64,000 nucleotides of DNA, from the NCBI GenBank assembly GCA_038207625.1, contig JBBQZO010000008.1, positions 124,001 to 188,000 on the forward strand. The letters are read 5' to 3'. Below the pieces are notes generated by a model. That model did not search any database. It was not told the origin of the DNA and saw only the letters and a list, made by a program, of their open reading frames with translations. Below, piece by piece: positions 43,463 through 51,366 of the stretch (the first letter of the stretch is position 1; each line of letters begins with the position of its first letter). The stretch is from JBBQZO01 sp038207625 (GTDB lineage: Bacteria; Pseudomonadota; Gammaproteobacteria; Burkholderiales; Burkholderiaceae_D). The position numbers and the translations under genes are program-made.

Positions 43463-44332
43463 ATGACAAACGCCGCTGATGATTTCGACGCACTATTTGA
43501 TGAAGTGTCTGCCCAGCGGACCAGCGCGGCACCTGCGCCGGCCCCCGCAGCGGCGCCGCCGGCTCCAGACGGCGATGACTTCGAGGCTTTGTTCGATCAG
43601 GTAGCGGCGGCCAATCCGGTGCCCGTTGCCGCCGCGCCCGCTCCAGCGCCGGTGGCCGCTGCGCCCACACCAGCGGCGGCGCCCGCGCCGGCACCCGCAC
43701 CCGCCCCGGACGAGGGTGCCGACGCCGGCGCCGCCCACGAAAAGCCGATGTTCGAGCGACTCGGCGGCATCGTGCGCCTGCTGCACGACTCGCTGCGCGA
43801 GCTGGGCTACGACAAGGCCTTGAGCGAGGCGTCGACCCAGATCGTGGACGCCCAGGACCGGCTTGAATATGTCGCCACGCTGACCGAACAGGCGGCCAAT
43901 AAAGTGCTGAACACGCTCGACGAAGGCATGCCAGCCCAGGACGTGCTGGCCAAGGCGGCCAAGGAAATGGACACGCGCTGGTCGGCGCTGTTCGCCGGCA
44001 AGCTCAGCCTCGATGAATTCAAGGCGCTGGCCGGCGACGCCAAGCAGTTCGCCCAGGCCGTGTCGGTGGCCACCGAGGCAGAAAAAGCGCGCTTGCTCGA
44101 AATCATGATGGCGCAGGACTTCCAGGATATTACCGGCCAGTTGATCAAGAAGGTGGTGCTGATCACCAAGACGGTCGAGAACGAACTGGCCCAGCTGCTG
44201 CGCGACAACGCGCCACCGGCGCTGCGCGACAAACTGGCCAAGCCGGCCGCGCTGATGTCGGGGCCGTCAATGCCGGCCGTGGCGCTTGACCAAGACAATG
44301 TTGACGATCTTCTTGCTGACCTGGGATTCTAA
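43463..44332 (+). CDS. cheZ: Chemotaxis phosphatase CheZ
   Basis: Dephosphorylates CheY-P. The 289 residues start at MTNAADDFDALF with GGAGAAGCAGGAA upstream. The four-helix core has the active-site region MMAQDFQDITGQLIKKV with the catalytic Gln, and the C-terminal CheY-binding tail is VDDLLADLGF. The N-terminal ~95 residues are unusual: two copies of DDF[DE]ALFD[EQ]V at 6-15 and 38-47, then a Pro/Ala linker. The TAA overlaps the cheA ATG (TAATG), so the two are coupled. No cheY is adjacent. Confidence 0.93.
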   Translation: MTNAADDFDALFDEVSAQRTSAAPAPAPAAAPPAPDGDDFEALFDQVAAANPVPVAAAPAPAPVAAAPTPAAAPAPAPAPAPDEGADAGAAHEKPMFERLGGIVRLLHDSLRELGYDKALSEASTQIVDAQDRLEYVATLTEQAANKVLNTLDEGMPAQDVLAKAAKEMDTRWSALFAGKLSLDEFKALAGDAKQFAQAVSVATEAEKARLLEIMMAQDFQDITGQLIKKVVLITKTVENELAQLLRDNAPPALRDKLAKPAALMSGPSMPAVALDQDNVDDLLADLGF

Positions 44333-46311
44333 TGGACGATATGCTCAAGGATTTCGTCGTCGAGGCGATGGATCTTGCAGTCAACGTTGAAGAGCACTTG
44401 CTGCGGCTCGAACGCGACCCGAACAACAAGGAAACGCTGAACGCGGTGTTTCGCTCCTTCCACACGATCAAGGGCGGCGCCGGCTTCATGAACTTGCCGG
44501 CCATGGTGACCGCCTGCCACCTCACCGAGAATCTGTTCGACGCGCTGCGCACCGGCGCCGCGCCGGTCACGCCGCTGGCGATCGAGGCGGCGCTGCAAGC
44601 GTCCGGCTTCGTGGCCGACCAGTTGACGGACCTGTCCAACGGCGCCGCGCCCGAGCAGTTGTGCTCGATGCCCAGCGAGCTGGAAGTGATACTCAATAGC
44701 GCCATCGCCGGCGAGGCGGCGGCGCCACCTGCGCCGCCACCTGCGCCGGTCGCCGCGCCGGCGGCCGTGGCCGCACCGGTAGCCAGCGTTGCCACTGTCG
44801 TGGCCAGTGCGCCGGTCGCCATCGGCGCCGACGGACTGGACTGGGAAGCGATGTATATCGCCGTCATTCCAGCTGGCACCTATGTGCGCAGCGGGGCCGC
44901 CCCGCTTGCCGCCAGCGCCGTGCCGGCTGGCGCTGTGGCCGCGCCGGCCGCCGCACCGGCTGCCGCAACCCCGGCCGCGCCAACCGCTGCCGCGCCAACG
45001 GCTGTCGCCGCAACGCCCGCCGCGGCAACCCCGGCCGCCGCGCCCGCCGCCGCCAAACCCAAGGGTTGGGACGGCCCCGATCGGCGCGAGGACAAGGCCG
45101 GCGAATTCCGCTCGGTCGCCGCACCCGTCAAGGAAGACAGCATCCGGGTCGACGCCGTCAAGCTCGACGCGCTGCTCGAAGTGGCCGGCGAATCGGTGCA
45201 GGCGGCCAATCAGGCCGCCGTGCTGCTCGAACGCCTGTCGCAATTCAAGTTTGAAGGCCAGGCCGCCACGCTGATGGCCACCCTGACCGAAACGCTCGAG
45301 CGCGCCTCACGCTATTCGGCCGAGCTGCAACGGGCCACACTGGCCACGCGCATGCAACCGGTCGGGCGGCTGTTCCAGAAATTCCCCCGTCTGGTGCGCG
45401 AGCTGGCCAAGGACCTGGGCAAGGACGTCGAGCTGACCATCGAAGGCGCCGAGACTGAGGTCGACCGGGTCGTCGTCGACAGTCTGTACGATCCGCTGGT
45501 GCACATGCTGCGCAACGCGCTCGACCATGGCGTCGAGTCGCCGGAAGACCGGCTGGCCGCCGGCAAACCGGCCAAGTCCTTCATCTCGCTCAAAGCCTGG
45601 CAGGAAGCGAACAGCGTGATGATTGTGCTGCAGGACGACGGCAAGGGCATGGACCCGATCCGCCTGCGCAAGAAGGCTTTTGAGAAAGGCCTGATCAGCG
45701 AAAACGGCGCGCCCACCGACGAGGAAGCATTCCAGCTGGTGTTCCTGCCGGGCTTCTCGACCAAGGACGTGGCCTCCAGTGTATCCGGGCGCGGGGTCGG
45801 CATGGACGTGGTGAAAACGGCGGTGGAAAAAAACCGCGGCGCGATCCACATCGATTCGGCGCTGGGCGTGGGCACCAAGTTCGCGATCCGCCTGCCGATC
45901 GAGCTGTCGATCGTGCCGACCATGCTGGTGTCGACCTCGGGCGCCGCGCTGGCGCTGCCGATGGCGGTGGTGCAGCGGGTCGTCGAGCTGCCGGAAGAGT
46001 TCATGATGGTGGGCGGCGCCCCGGTGCTGAAAGACCAGGGTCGCCCGCTGCCGGTGCGCTCGCTGGCCGGCGCGCTGGGCTACGAAGTGGGCTCGGAGCG
46101 GGTCGGCATCGTTGTCGCCGCGCCACAGCCGTACATCCTCGCCGTCGAAGCAGTCGATGGCACGGCCGATCTGGTGATCAAGCCGATGACCGCCATTTCG
46201 GTCGAAGGCATCACCGGCACGGCGCGCTCGGCCGAAGGCGAGTTGGTGCTGGTGGTGGGCCTGTCGTTCCTGATGGATGGCTGTCGCAGCACGGTGCGCA
46301 TGGCCGCCTAG
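44332..46311 (+). CDS. cheA: Chemotaxis histidine kinase CheA
   Basis: Autophosphorylates and passes phosphate to CheY. The 659 residues have HPt domain P1 with His44 (FRSFHTIKGGAGF), then a long Ala/Pro linker (~125-260), the dimerisation helices from ~270 (DAVKLDALLEVAGESV), the ATPase with N-box (HMLRNALDHGVE), G1 (DDGKGM), F-box (LPGFST) and G2 (GRGVGMDVV), and a C-terminal CheW-like domain. The P2 domain that docks CheY in E. coli is not evident; the linker takes its place. The gene overlaps cheZ and ends at a strong terminator. No cheW, cheR, cheB or receptor genes are in the window. Confidence 0.93.
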   Translation: MDDMLKDFVVEAMDLAVNVEEHLLRLERDPNNKETLNAVFRSFHTIKGGAGFMNLPAMVTACHLTENLFDALRTGAAPVTPLAIEAALQASGFVADQLTDLSNGAAPEQLCSMPSELEVILNSAIAGEAAAPPAPPPAPVAAPAAVAAPVASVATVVASAPVAIGADGLDWEAMYIAVIPAGTYVRSGAAPLAASAVPAGAVAAPAAAPAAATPAAPTAAAPTAVAATPAAATPAAAPAAAKPKGWDGPDRREDKAGEFRSVAAPVKEDSIRVDAVKLDALLEVAGESVQAANQAAVLLERLSQFKFEGQAATLMATLTETLERASRYSAELQRATLATRMQPVGRLFQKFPRLVRELAKDLGKDVELTIEGAETEVDRVVVDSLYDPLVHMLRNALDHGVESPEDRLAAGKPAKSFISLKAWQEANSVMIVLQDDGKGMDPIRLRKKAFEKGLISENGAPTDEEAFQLVFLPGFSTKDVASSVSGRGVGMDVVKTAVEKNRGAIHIDSALGVGTKFAIRLPIELSIVPTMLVSTSGAALALPMAVVQRVVELPEEFMMVGGAPVLKDQGRPLPVRSLAGALGYEVGSERVGIVVAAPQPYILAVEAVDGTADLVIKPMTAISVEGITGTARSAEGELVLVVGLSFLMDGCRSTVRMAA

Positions 46312-46335
46312 CGCTGCCGTCGCAGCGAACCCAAA

Positions 46336-46365
46336 AGCCTGCGCTGACCCGCAGGCTTTTTTTTT
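46336..46365 (+). terminator. Rho-independent terminator of cheZ-cheA
   Basis: Stem AGCCTGCG/CGCAGGCT with a 6-base loop and a run of nine T, 24 bases after the cheA stop. Confidence 0.95.
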
Positions 46366-46449
46366 GCCCCGCGGGTGGTGATGCGCTGCGCTGACATATA
46401 TCAAAAATCACGTATCACATGTGAATTGTGCATCAGGCGAGGGCCACCC

Positions 46450-46477
46450 CTGACGCACTGCACAAATATGGCATAAT
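46450..46477 (+). promoter_or_regulatory. Candidate leuC promoter
   Basis: CTGACG (46450-46455), 16-base spacer, CATAAT (46472-46477), 43 bases before the leuC start and after the cheA terminator. Confidence 0.4.
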
Positions 46478-46520
46478 CGAATGGAACACTTGATCTAATG
46501 CTGCCGCTCTACGGAAAATC

Positions 46521-47924
46521 ATGATAAAGACGCTCTACGACAAACTCTGGGAATCGCACATTGTGCGCGCCGACGAAGACGGCACGACCATCCTCTACAT
46601 CGACCGCCATCTGGTACATGAAGTGACCAGCCCGCAAGCCTTCGACGGCCTGCGCGAAGCGGGGCGTCAACCGTGGCGCATTTCGGCCAACTTGGCCGTA
46701 GCCGACCATAACGTGCCCACCACCGACCGCGCCCACGGCATCGCCGACCCGACCTCGCGCCTGCAGGTCGAGACGCTGGACAACAATGCCAAGACGTATG
46801 GCATGACCTACTTCAACATGAACGACAAGCGCCAGGGCATCGTGCACGTGATCGGGCCCGAGCAGGGCGCGACCTTGCCCGGCATGACGGTGGTGTGCGG
46901 CGACTCGCACACTTCGACGCACGGTGCGTTCGGCTGCCTGGCGCACGGCATCGGCACTTCGGAAGTCGAACACGTGCTGGCCACCCAGACGCTGCTGGCG
47001 AAAAAATCGAAAGCCATGCTGGTCCAGGTCGACGGCGTGATGCCGGCCGGCGTGACGGCGAAAGACATCGTGCTGGCCGTGATCGGCAAGATCGGCACCG
47101 CCGGCGGCACCGGTTACGCGATCGAATTTGGCGGCGCCGCGATTCGCGCGCTGTCGATGGAAGGGCGCATGACGGTCTGTAATATGGCCATCGAAGCGGG
47201 TGCGCGCGCCGGCATGATCGGCGTCGACGAGACCACCATCAATTACGTCAAGGGCCGCCCGTTCGCGCCCGCCGGCCCCCACTGGGAACGCGCGGTCGAT
47301 TACTGGCGCACGCTGCACACCGATGCCGGCGCCCAGTTCGACCTGGTGGTGCTGCTCAACGCCGCCGACATCAAGCCGCAGGTCACTTGGGGCACCTCGC
47401 CCGAGATGGTGGTGGCGATCGACGGGCGGGTGCCCGATCCGGATCTGGAAAAAGACGCCGTGCGGCGCGACGCGATCGAAAAAGCGCTGGTGTATATGGA
47501 CCTGAAACCGAACATGCCGATTGCCGACATCCGCATCGACAAGGTGTTCATCGGCTCGTGCACCAACTCGCGCATCGAAGACCTGCGCGCCGCCGCGGCC
47601 GTGGTGCGCGGCAAGCAGCGCGCCTCCAACGTGCGCCTGGCGCTGGTGGTGCCGGGCTCGGGCCTGGTCAAGGAACAGGCCGAGCGCGAAGGCCTGGACG
47701 TGATCTTCAAGGCCGCCGGCTTCGAATGGCGCGAGCCGGGTTGCTCGATGTGCCTGGCGATGAACGCCGACCGGCTCGAGCCGGGCGAGCGCTGCGCATC
47801 GACATCGAACCGCAACTTCGAAGGTCGCCAGGGACAGGGCGGACGCACCCACCTGGTGTCGCCGGCGATGGCCGCGGCGGCCGGCATCGCCGGTCACTTC
47901 GTCGACGTGCGCGGGCTGCGCTAA
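46521..47924 (+). CDS. leuC: 3-isopropylmalate dehydratase large subunit
   Basis: With LeuD, isomerises 2- to 3-isopropylmalate in leucine synthesis. The 467-residue aconitase-type protein carries the three cluster cysteines: GSCTNSRIEDL and EPGCSMCLAMN. GDSHTSTHGAFG is also intact. It opens the leuC-entericidin-leuD-leuB-asd run. Confidence 0.97.
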   Translation: MIKTLYDKLWESHIVRADEDGTTILYIDRHLVHEVTSPQAFDGLREAGRQPWRISANLAVADHNVPTTDRAHGIADPTSRLQVETLDNNAKTYGMTYFNMNDKRQGIVHVIGPEQGATLPGMTVVCGDSHTSTHGAFGCLAHGIGTSEVEHVLATQTLLAKKSKAMLVQVDGVMPAGVTAKDIVLAVIGKIGTAGGTGYAIEFGGAAIRALSMEGRMTVCNMAIEAGARAGMIGVDETTINYVKGRPFAPAGPHWERAVDYWRTLHTDAGAQFDLVVLLNAADIKPQVTWGTSPEMVVAIDGRVPDPDLEKDAVRRDAIEKALVYMDLKPNMPIADIRIDKVFIGSCTNSRIEDLRAAAAVVRGKQRASNVRLALVVPGSGLVKEQAEREGLDVIFKAAGFEWREPGCSMCLAMNADRLEPGERCASTSNRNFEGRQGQGGRTHLVSPAMAAAAGIAGHFVDVRGLR

Positions 47925-47957
47925 ACAAACAACAATACTGACCATTCGGAGAACTCC

Positions 47958-48080
47958 ATGAAAAAAATGATCGCACTGAGCCTGATGGCCATGCTGCTCG
48001 TGGGCTGCAACACCATGTCCGGGCTGGGCAAGGACGTGCAAAAAGTGGGCGAAAAAGTCGAGAGCGCCGCCAAGAAATAA
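47958..48080 (+). CDS. Entericidin-family small lipoprotein
   Basis: A 40-residue protein: MKKMIALSLMAMLLVGC as a lipoprotein signal with lipobox LVGC, then NTMSGLGKDVQKVGEKVESA and a KK end. The DVQKVGEKVE stretch with the N-T-x-x-G-x-G-x-D opening is the entericidin EcnA/B pattern. CGGAGAACTCC precedes the ATG. Entericidins are tiny cell-envelope lipoproteins, in enterics a toxin/antidote pair; here only one member is present. It lies between leuC and leuD in the same direction, with spacers of ~33 and ~48 bases. Confidence 0.88.
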   Translation: MKKMIALSLMAMLLVGCNTMSGLGKDVQKVGEKVESAAKK

Positions 48081-48128
48081 CCATCGCGGGGGGCTGCGGC
48101 CCCCGGCCTGCAAACGAGTAGAAGAGCC

Positions 48129-48776
48129 ATGGAAAAATTTACGCTTTACGAAGGACTGGTAGCACCGCTGGACCGGGCCAACGTCGATACCGACGCGATC
48201 ATCCCCAAGCAGTTCCTCAAGTCGATACACCGTACCGGCTTCGGCCCCAACCTGTTCGACGAGTGGCGCTATCTGGACCACGGCGAACCGGGCAAGGACA
48301 ATACCAACCGCCCCAAGAATCCCGACTTCGTGCTCAACCAGGCACGCTATCAGGGCGCATCGATTCTGCTCACACGCAAGAACTTCGGTTGCGGCTCCTC
48401 GCGCGAACACGCGCCATGGGCTCTGGACCAATTTGGCTTTCGCGCCGTCATCGCGCCCAGCTTCGCGGACATCTTTTTCAACAACTGCTACAAGAACGGC
48501 CTGCTGCCGATCGTGCTGTCGGAGAACCAGGTCGAGCACCTGTTCAACGAAGTCAAGGCCTTCCCCGGCTATCGCCTGGTGGTGGACCTGGAAAAACAGT
48601 GCGTGGCCACCAGTAATGGCACGCTGTCGTACCCGTTTGAGATCGACACCTTCCGCAAGTACTGCCTGATGAACGGCCTGGACGACATCGGTTTGACACT
48701 GCGTCACGCCGACCAGATTCGCGCCTTCGAAGAGCGTCATTTAGCGAACCAGCCCTGGCTGGCCAATGTCATCTAA
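48129..48776 (+). CDS. leuD: 3-isopropylmalate dehydratase small subunit
   Basis: The swivelling-domain partner of LeuC, 215 residues. ANVDTDAIIPKQFLK and GCGSSREHAPWAL are the family signatures. It has GTAGAAGAG before the start and is followed by leuB after 15 bases. Confidence 0.96.
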   Translation: MEKFTLYEGLVAPLDRANVDTDAIIPKQFLKSIHRTGFGPNLFDEWRYLDHGEPGKDNTNRPKNPDFVLNQARYQGASILLTRKNFGCGSSREHAPWALDQFGFRAVIAPSFADIFFNNCYKNGLLPIVLSENQVEHLFNEVKAFPGYRLVVDLEKQCVATSNGTLSYPFEIDTFRKYCLMNGLDDIGLTLRHADQIRAFEERHLANQPWLANVI

Positions 48777-48791
48777 AAACACACTCACACC

Positions 48792-49862
48792 ATGAAAATC
48801 GCAATCCTGCCGGGCGACGGCATCGGCCCAGAAATCATCGCGCAAGCGGTCAAAGTCCTTAACGTCCTGGGCGAACAATTTGAGATGGAAACGGTGCCGG
48901 TGGGCGGCGCTGGTTACGTCGCGCACGGCCATCCGCTGCCGCCGGCCACGCTGGCGCTGGCCAAGGCCTCCGACGCGATCCTGTTCGGCGCCGTGGGCGA
49001 CTGGAAGTACGACACGCTCGAGCGCCATCTGCGTCCCGAGCAGGCGCTGCTCGGTCTGCGCAAGGAGCTGAACCTGTTTGCCAACCTGCGTCCGGCCATC
49101 TTGTATCCGGAACTGGCGGGCGCGTCGACCTTGAAGCCGGAATTTGTCTCCGGCCTGGATATCCTGATCATCCGCGAGCTCACCGGCGACGTCTATTTTG
49201 GCAAACCGCGCGGCGTGCGCGAATGTCCCGACGGCCCGTTCAAGGGCGAGCGCGAAGGCTACGACACGATGCGCTACGCGGAAACCGAAGTGCGTCGCAT
49301 CGCGCACGTGGCGTTCCAGACGGCGCGCAAGCGCAGCCGGCGCGTCACCAGCGTCGACAAGGCCAACGTGCTGGAAACGTCGCAGTTCTGGCGCGACATC
49401 ATGATCGACGTGCATAAAGAATACGCCGACGTCGAACTGGAGCACATGTATGTCGACAACGCCGCCATGCAACTGGTGCGCGCGCCGAAAAAATTCGACG
49501 TGATCGTCACCGGCAACCTGTTCGGCGACATCCTGTCGGACTGCGCGGCGATGCTGACGGGCTCGATCGGCATGCTGCCGTCGGCCTCGCTGGACGCCAA
49601 CAACAAGGGCATGTACGAGCCCTCGCACGGTTCGGCCCCCGACATCGCGGGCAAGAACATCGCCAATCCGCTGGCGACGATTTTGTCGGCGGCGATGATG
49701 CTGCGTTTCTCGCTCGGTTTGAGCGAGCAGGCCGAGCGCATCGAAGACGCGGTGAAAGCCGTGCTGGCGCAAGGCTTGCGCACGCCCGACATTTTCACGC
49801 CGGGCAGCACCCGCGTGGGCACCGACGAGATGGGCGACGCCGTCGTCAAGGCACTCGCATAA
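48792..49862 (+). CDS. leuB: 3-isopropylmalate dehydrogenase
   Basis: Oxidatively decarboxylates 3-isopropylmalate with NAD. The 356-residue product has ILPGDGIGPEI at the N-terminus, the substrate arginines around LRPAILYPEL and RELTGDVYFG, and the NAD-binding GSAPDIAGKNIANPLA. It follows leuD closely in the leucine operon. Confidence 0.97.
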   Translation: MKIAILPGDGIGPEIIAQAVKVLNVLGEQFEMETVPVGGAGYVAHGHPLPPATLALAKASDAILFGAVGDWKYDTLERHLRPEQALLGLRKELNLFANLRPAILYPELAGASTLKPEFVSGLDILIIRELTGDVYFGKPRGVRECPDGPFKGEREGYDTMRYAETEVRRIAHVAFQTARKRSRRVTSVDKANVLETSQFWRDIMIDVHKEYADVELEHMYVDNAAMQLVRAPKKFDVIVTGNLFGDILSDCAAMLTGSIGMLPSASLDANNKGMYEPSHGSAPDIAGKNIANPLATILSAAMMLRFSLGLSEQAERIEDAVKAVLAQGLRTPDIFTPGSTRVGTDEMGDAVVKALA

Positions 49863-49988
49863 ACACGGCACGACAAGTCCTGCGCCACCGCGCAGGCACC
49901 CAGCGCGCGCGACATGATCGCCAGCGCCACCCAGGCGCGACACAATCGTCAGTAAAAAAATGGAACAGGCAGGATTTACATAATTAAC

Positions 49989-50006
49989 GGACGGGCTTTC
50001 CCGTCC
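49989..50006 (+). other. Perfect hairpin in the asd leader
   Basis: GGACGGG-CTTT-CCCGTCC gives a 7-bp perfect stem 14 bases before the asd ATG. No T-run follows, so it is not a canonical terminator; it may stabilise the mRNA or affect asd translation. Confidence 0.5.
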
Positions 50007-50020
50007 ATTGTTGAGGAACG

Positions 50021-51151
50021 ATGATGAAACTAGTAGGCTTGGTAGGTTGGCGCGGTATGGTCGGTTCGGTGCTGATGCAGCGCATGCAGGAAGAGGGCGA
50101 TTTCGCCCTGATCGAACCGGTATTTTTCACCACCTCGAACACCGGCGGCGCGGCCCCGGCGATGGCGAAAAACGAAACCACGCTGAAAGACGCGAACGAT
50201 ATTGCCGAGTTGAGCAAGTGCGCCATTATCATTTCGTGCCAGGGCGGCGACTACACCAGCGCCGTGTTCCCGCAACTGCGCGCGGCCGGCTGGGACGGTG
50301 TCTGGATCGACGCCGCGTCCACGCTGCGCATGGAAGACGACGCCGTCATCGTGCTTGACCCGGTCAATATGTCGGTCATCAAAAACGCGCTGCACAAGGG
50401 TGTGAAGAACTACGTGGGTGGCAATTGCACGGTGTCGTGCATGCTGATGGGCCTGGGCGGCTTGTTCCAGCACGACCTGGTCGACTGGATGACGTCGATG
50501 ACCTACCAGGCCGCCTCCGGTGGCGGTGCCCAGCACATGCGCGAGCTGCTGACCCAGTTTGGCACCATCAACGCGGCCGTGCGTCCGCTGCTCGACAATC
50601 CCGCGTCGGCGATTCTGGAAATCGACCGCGCCGTGCTGGCCACCCAACACGGCTTGACGGCTGACGAAACGAAACAGTTCGGCGCGCCGCTGGCGGGCAA
50701 TCTGATCCCGTGGATCGACAAAGATCTGGGCAACGGCCAGTCGAAGGAAGAGTGGAAGGCCGGCGCGGAAACCAACAAGATCCTCGGTCGTGGCGCCGCC
50801 TTCGGCAGCCGCGAGATTCCCGTCGACGGTCTGTGTGTGCGCATCGGCGCGATGCGCTGCCATTCGCAGGCGCTGACCATCAAGTTTAAGCGCGATGTGC
50901 CTTTGGACGAGATCAACGACATCATCGCCTCGAACAACCAGTGGGTCAAACTGGTGCCGAACAACCGTGAAGCGTCGGTGCGCGACCTGTCGCCGGCGGC
51001 CGTGACGGGCAGCCTGACGATTCCGGTCGGCCGGGTGCGCAAGATGAGCATGGGCGGCGAATACCTGTCCGCCTTCACGGTCGGCGACCAGCTGCTGTGG
51101 GGCGCCGCCGAACCGCTGCGCCGCATGCTGCGCATCGTCCTCGAAGCCTGA
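50021..51151 (+). CDS. asd: Aspartate-semialdehyde dehydrogenase
   Basis: Reduces aspartyl phosphate to aspartate-4-semialdehyde, the branch to lysine/DAP, threonine and methionine. The 376-residue product has the NADP motif LVGWRGMVGSVLM, the catalytic Cys in GGNCTVSCM and the His in IGAMRCHSQAL. GAGGAACG precedes an ATGATG pair; either Met could start. It supplies dapA (29.5 kb). It follows leuB after ~160 bases and precedes fimV, as in related genomes. Confidence 0.96.
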   Translation: MMKLVGLVGWRGMVGSVLMQRMQEEGDFALIEPVFFTTSNTGGAAPAMAKNETTLKDANDIAELSKCAIIISCQGGDYTSAVFPQLRAAGWDGVWIDAASTLRMEDDAVIVLDPVNMSVIKNALHKGVKNYVGGNCTVSCMLMGLGGLFQHDLVDWMTSMTYQAASGGGAQHMRELLTQFGTINAAVRPLLDNPASAILEIDRAVLATQHGLTADETKQFGAPLAGNLIPWIDKDLGNGQSKEEWKAGAETNKILGRGAAFGSREIPVDGLCVRIGAMRCHSQALTIKFKRDVPLDEINDIIASNNQWVKLVPNNREASVRDLSPAAVTGSLTIPVGRVRKMSMGGEYLSAFTVGDQLLWGAAEPLRRMLRIVLEA

Positions 51152-51366
51152 TTTTTCCCCTGTGCCGCGCGGCTATTTGATGCCGTGCGGCACTGCCAAC
51201 TGCGCACCCGTGCGCCACGATTACGCCACTTCTGCGTAAAAACTGGACGAAAACCTCCAATTGGCCCCGATGAAGGGCTGAAACCGTGCGCAAAGCTTGC
51301 ATGCTCCAGTGCATGATGATATGTTGAGACCCTTGGGAATTCTGCCTTCTCCTCTGTCAACTAAAG

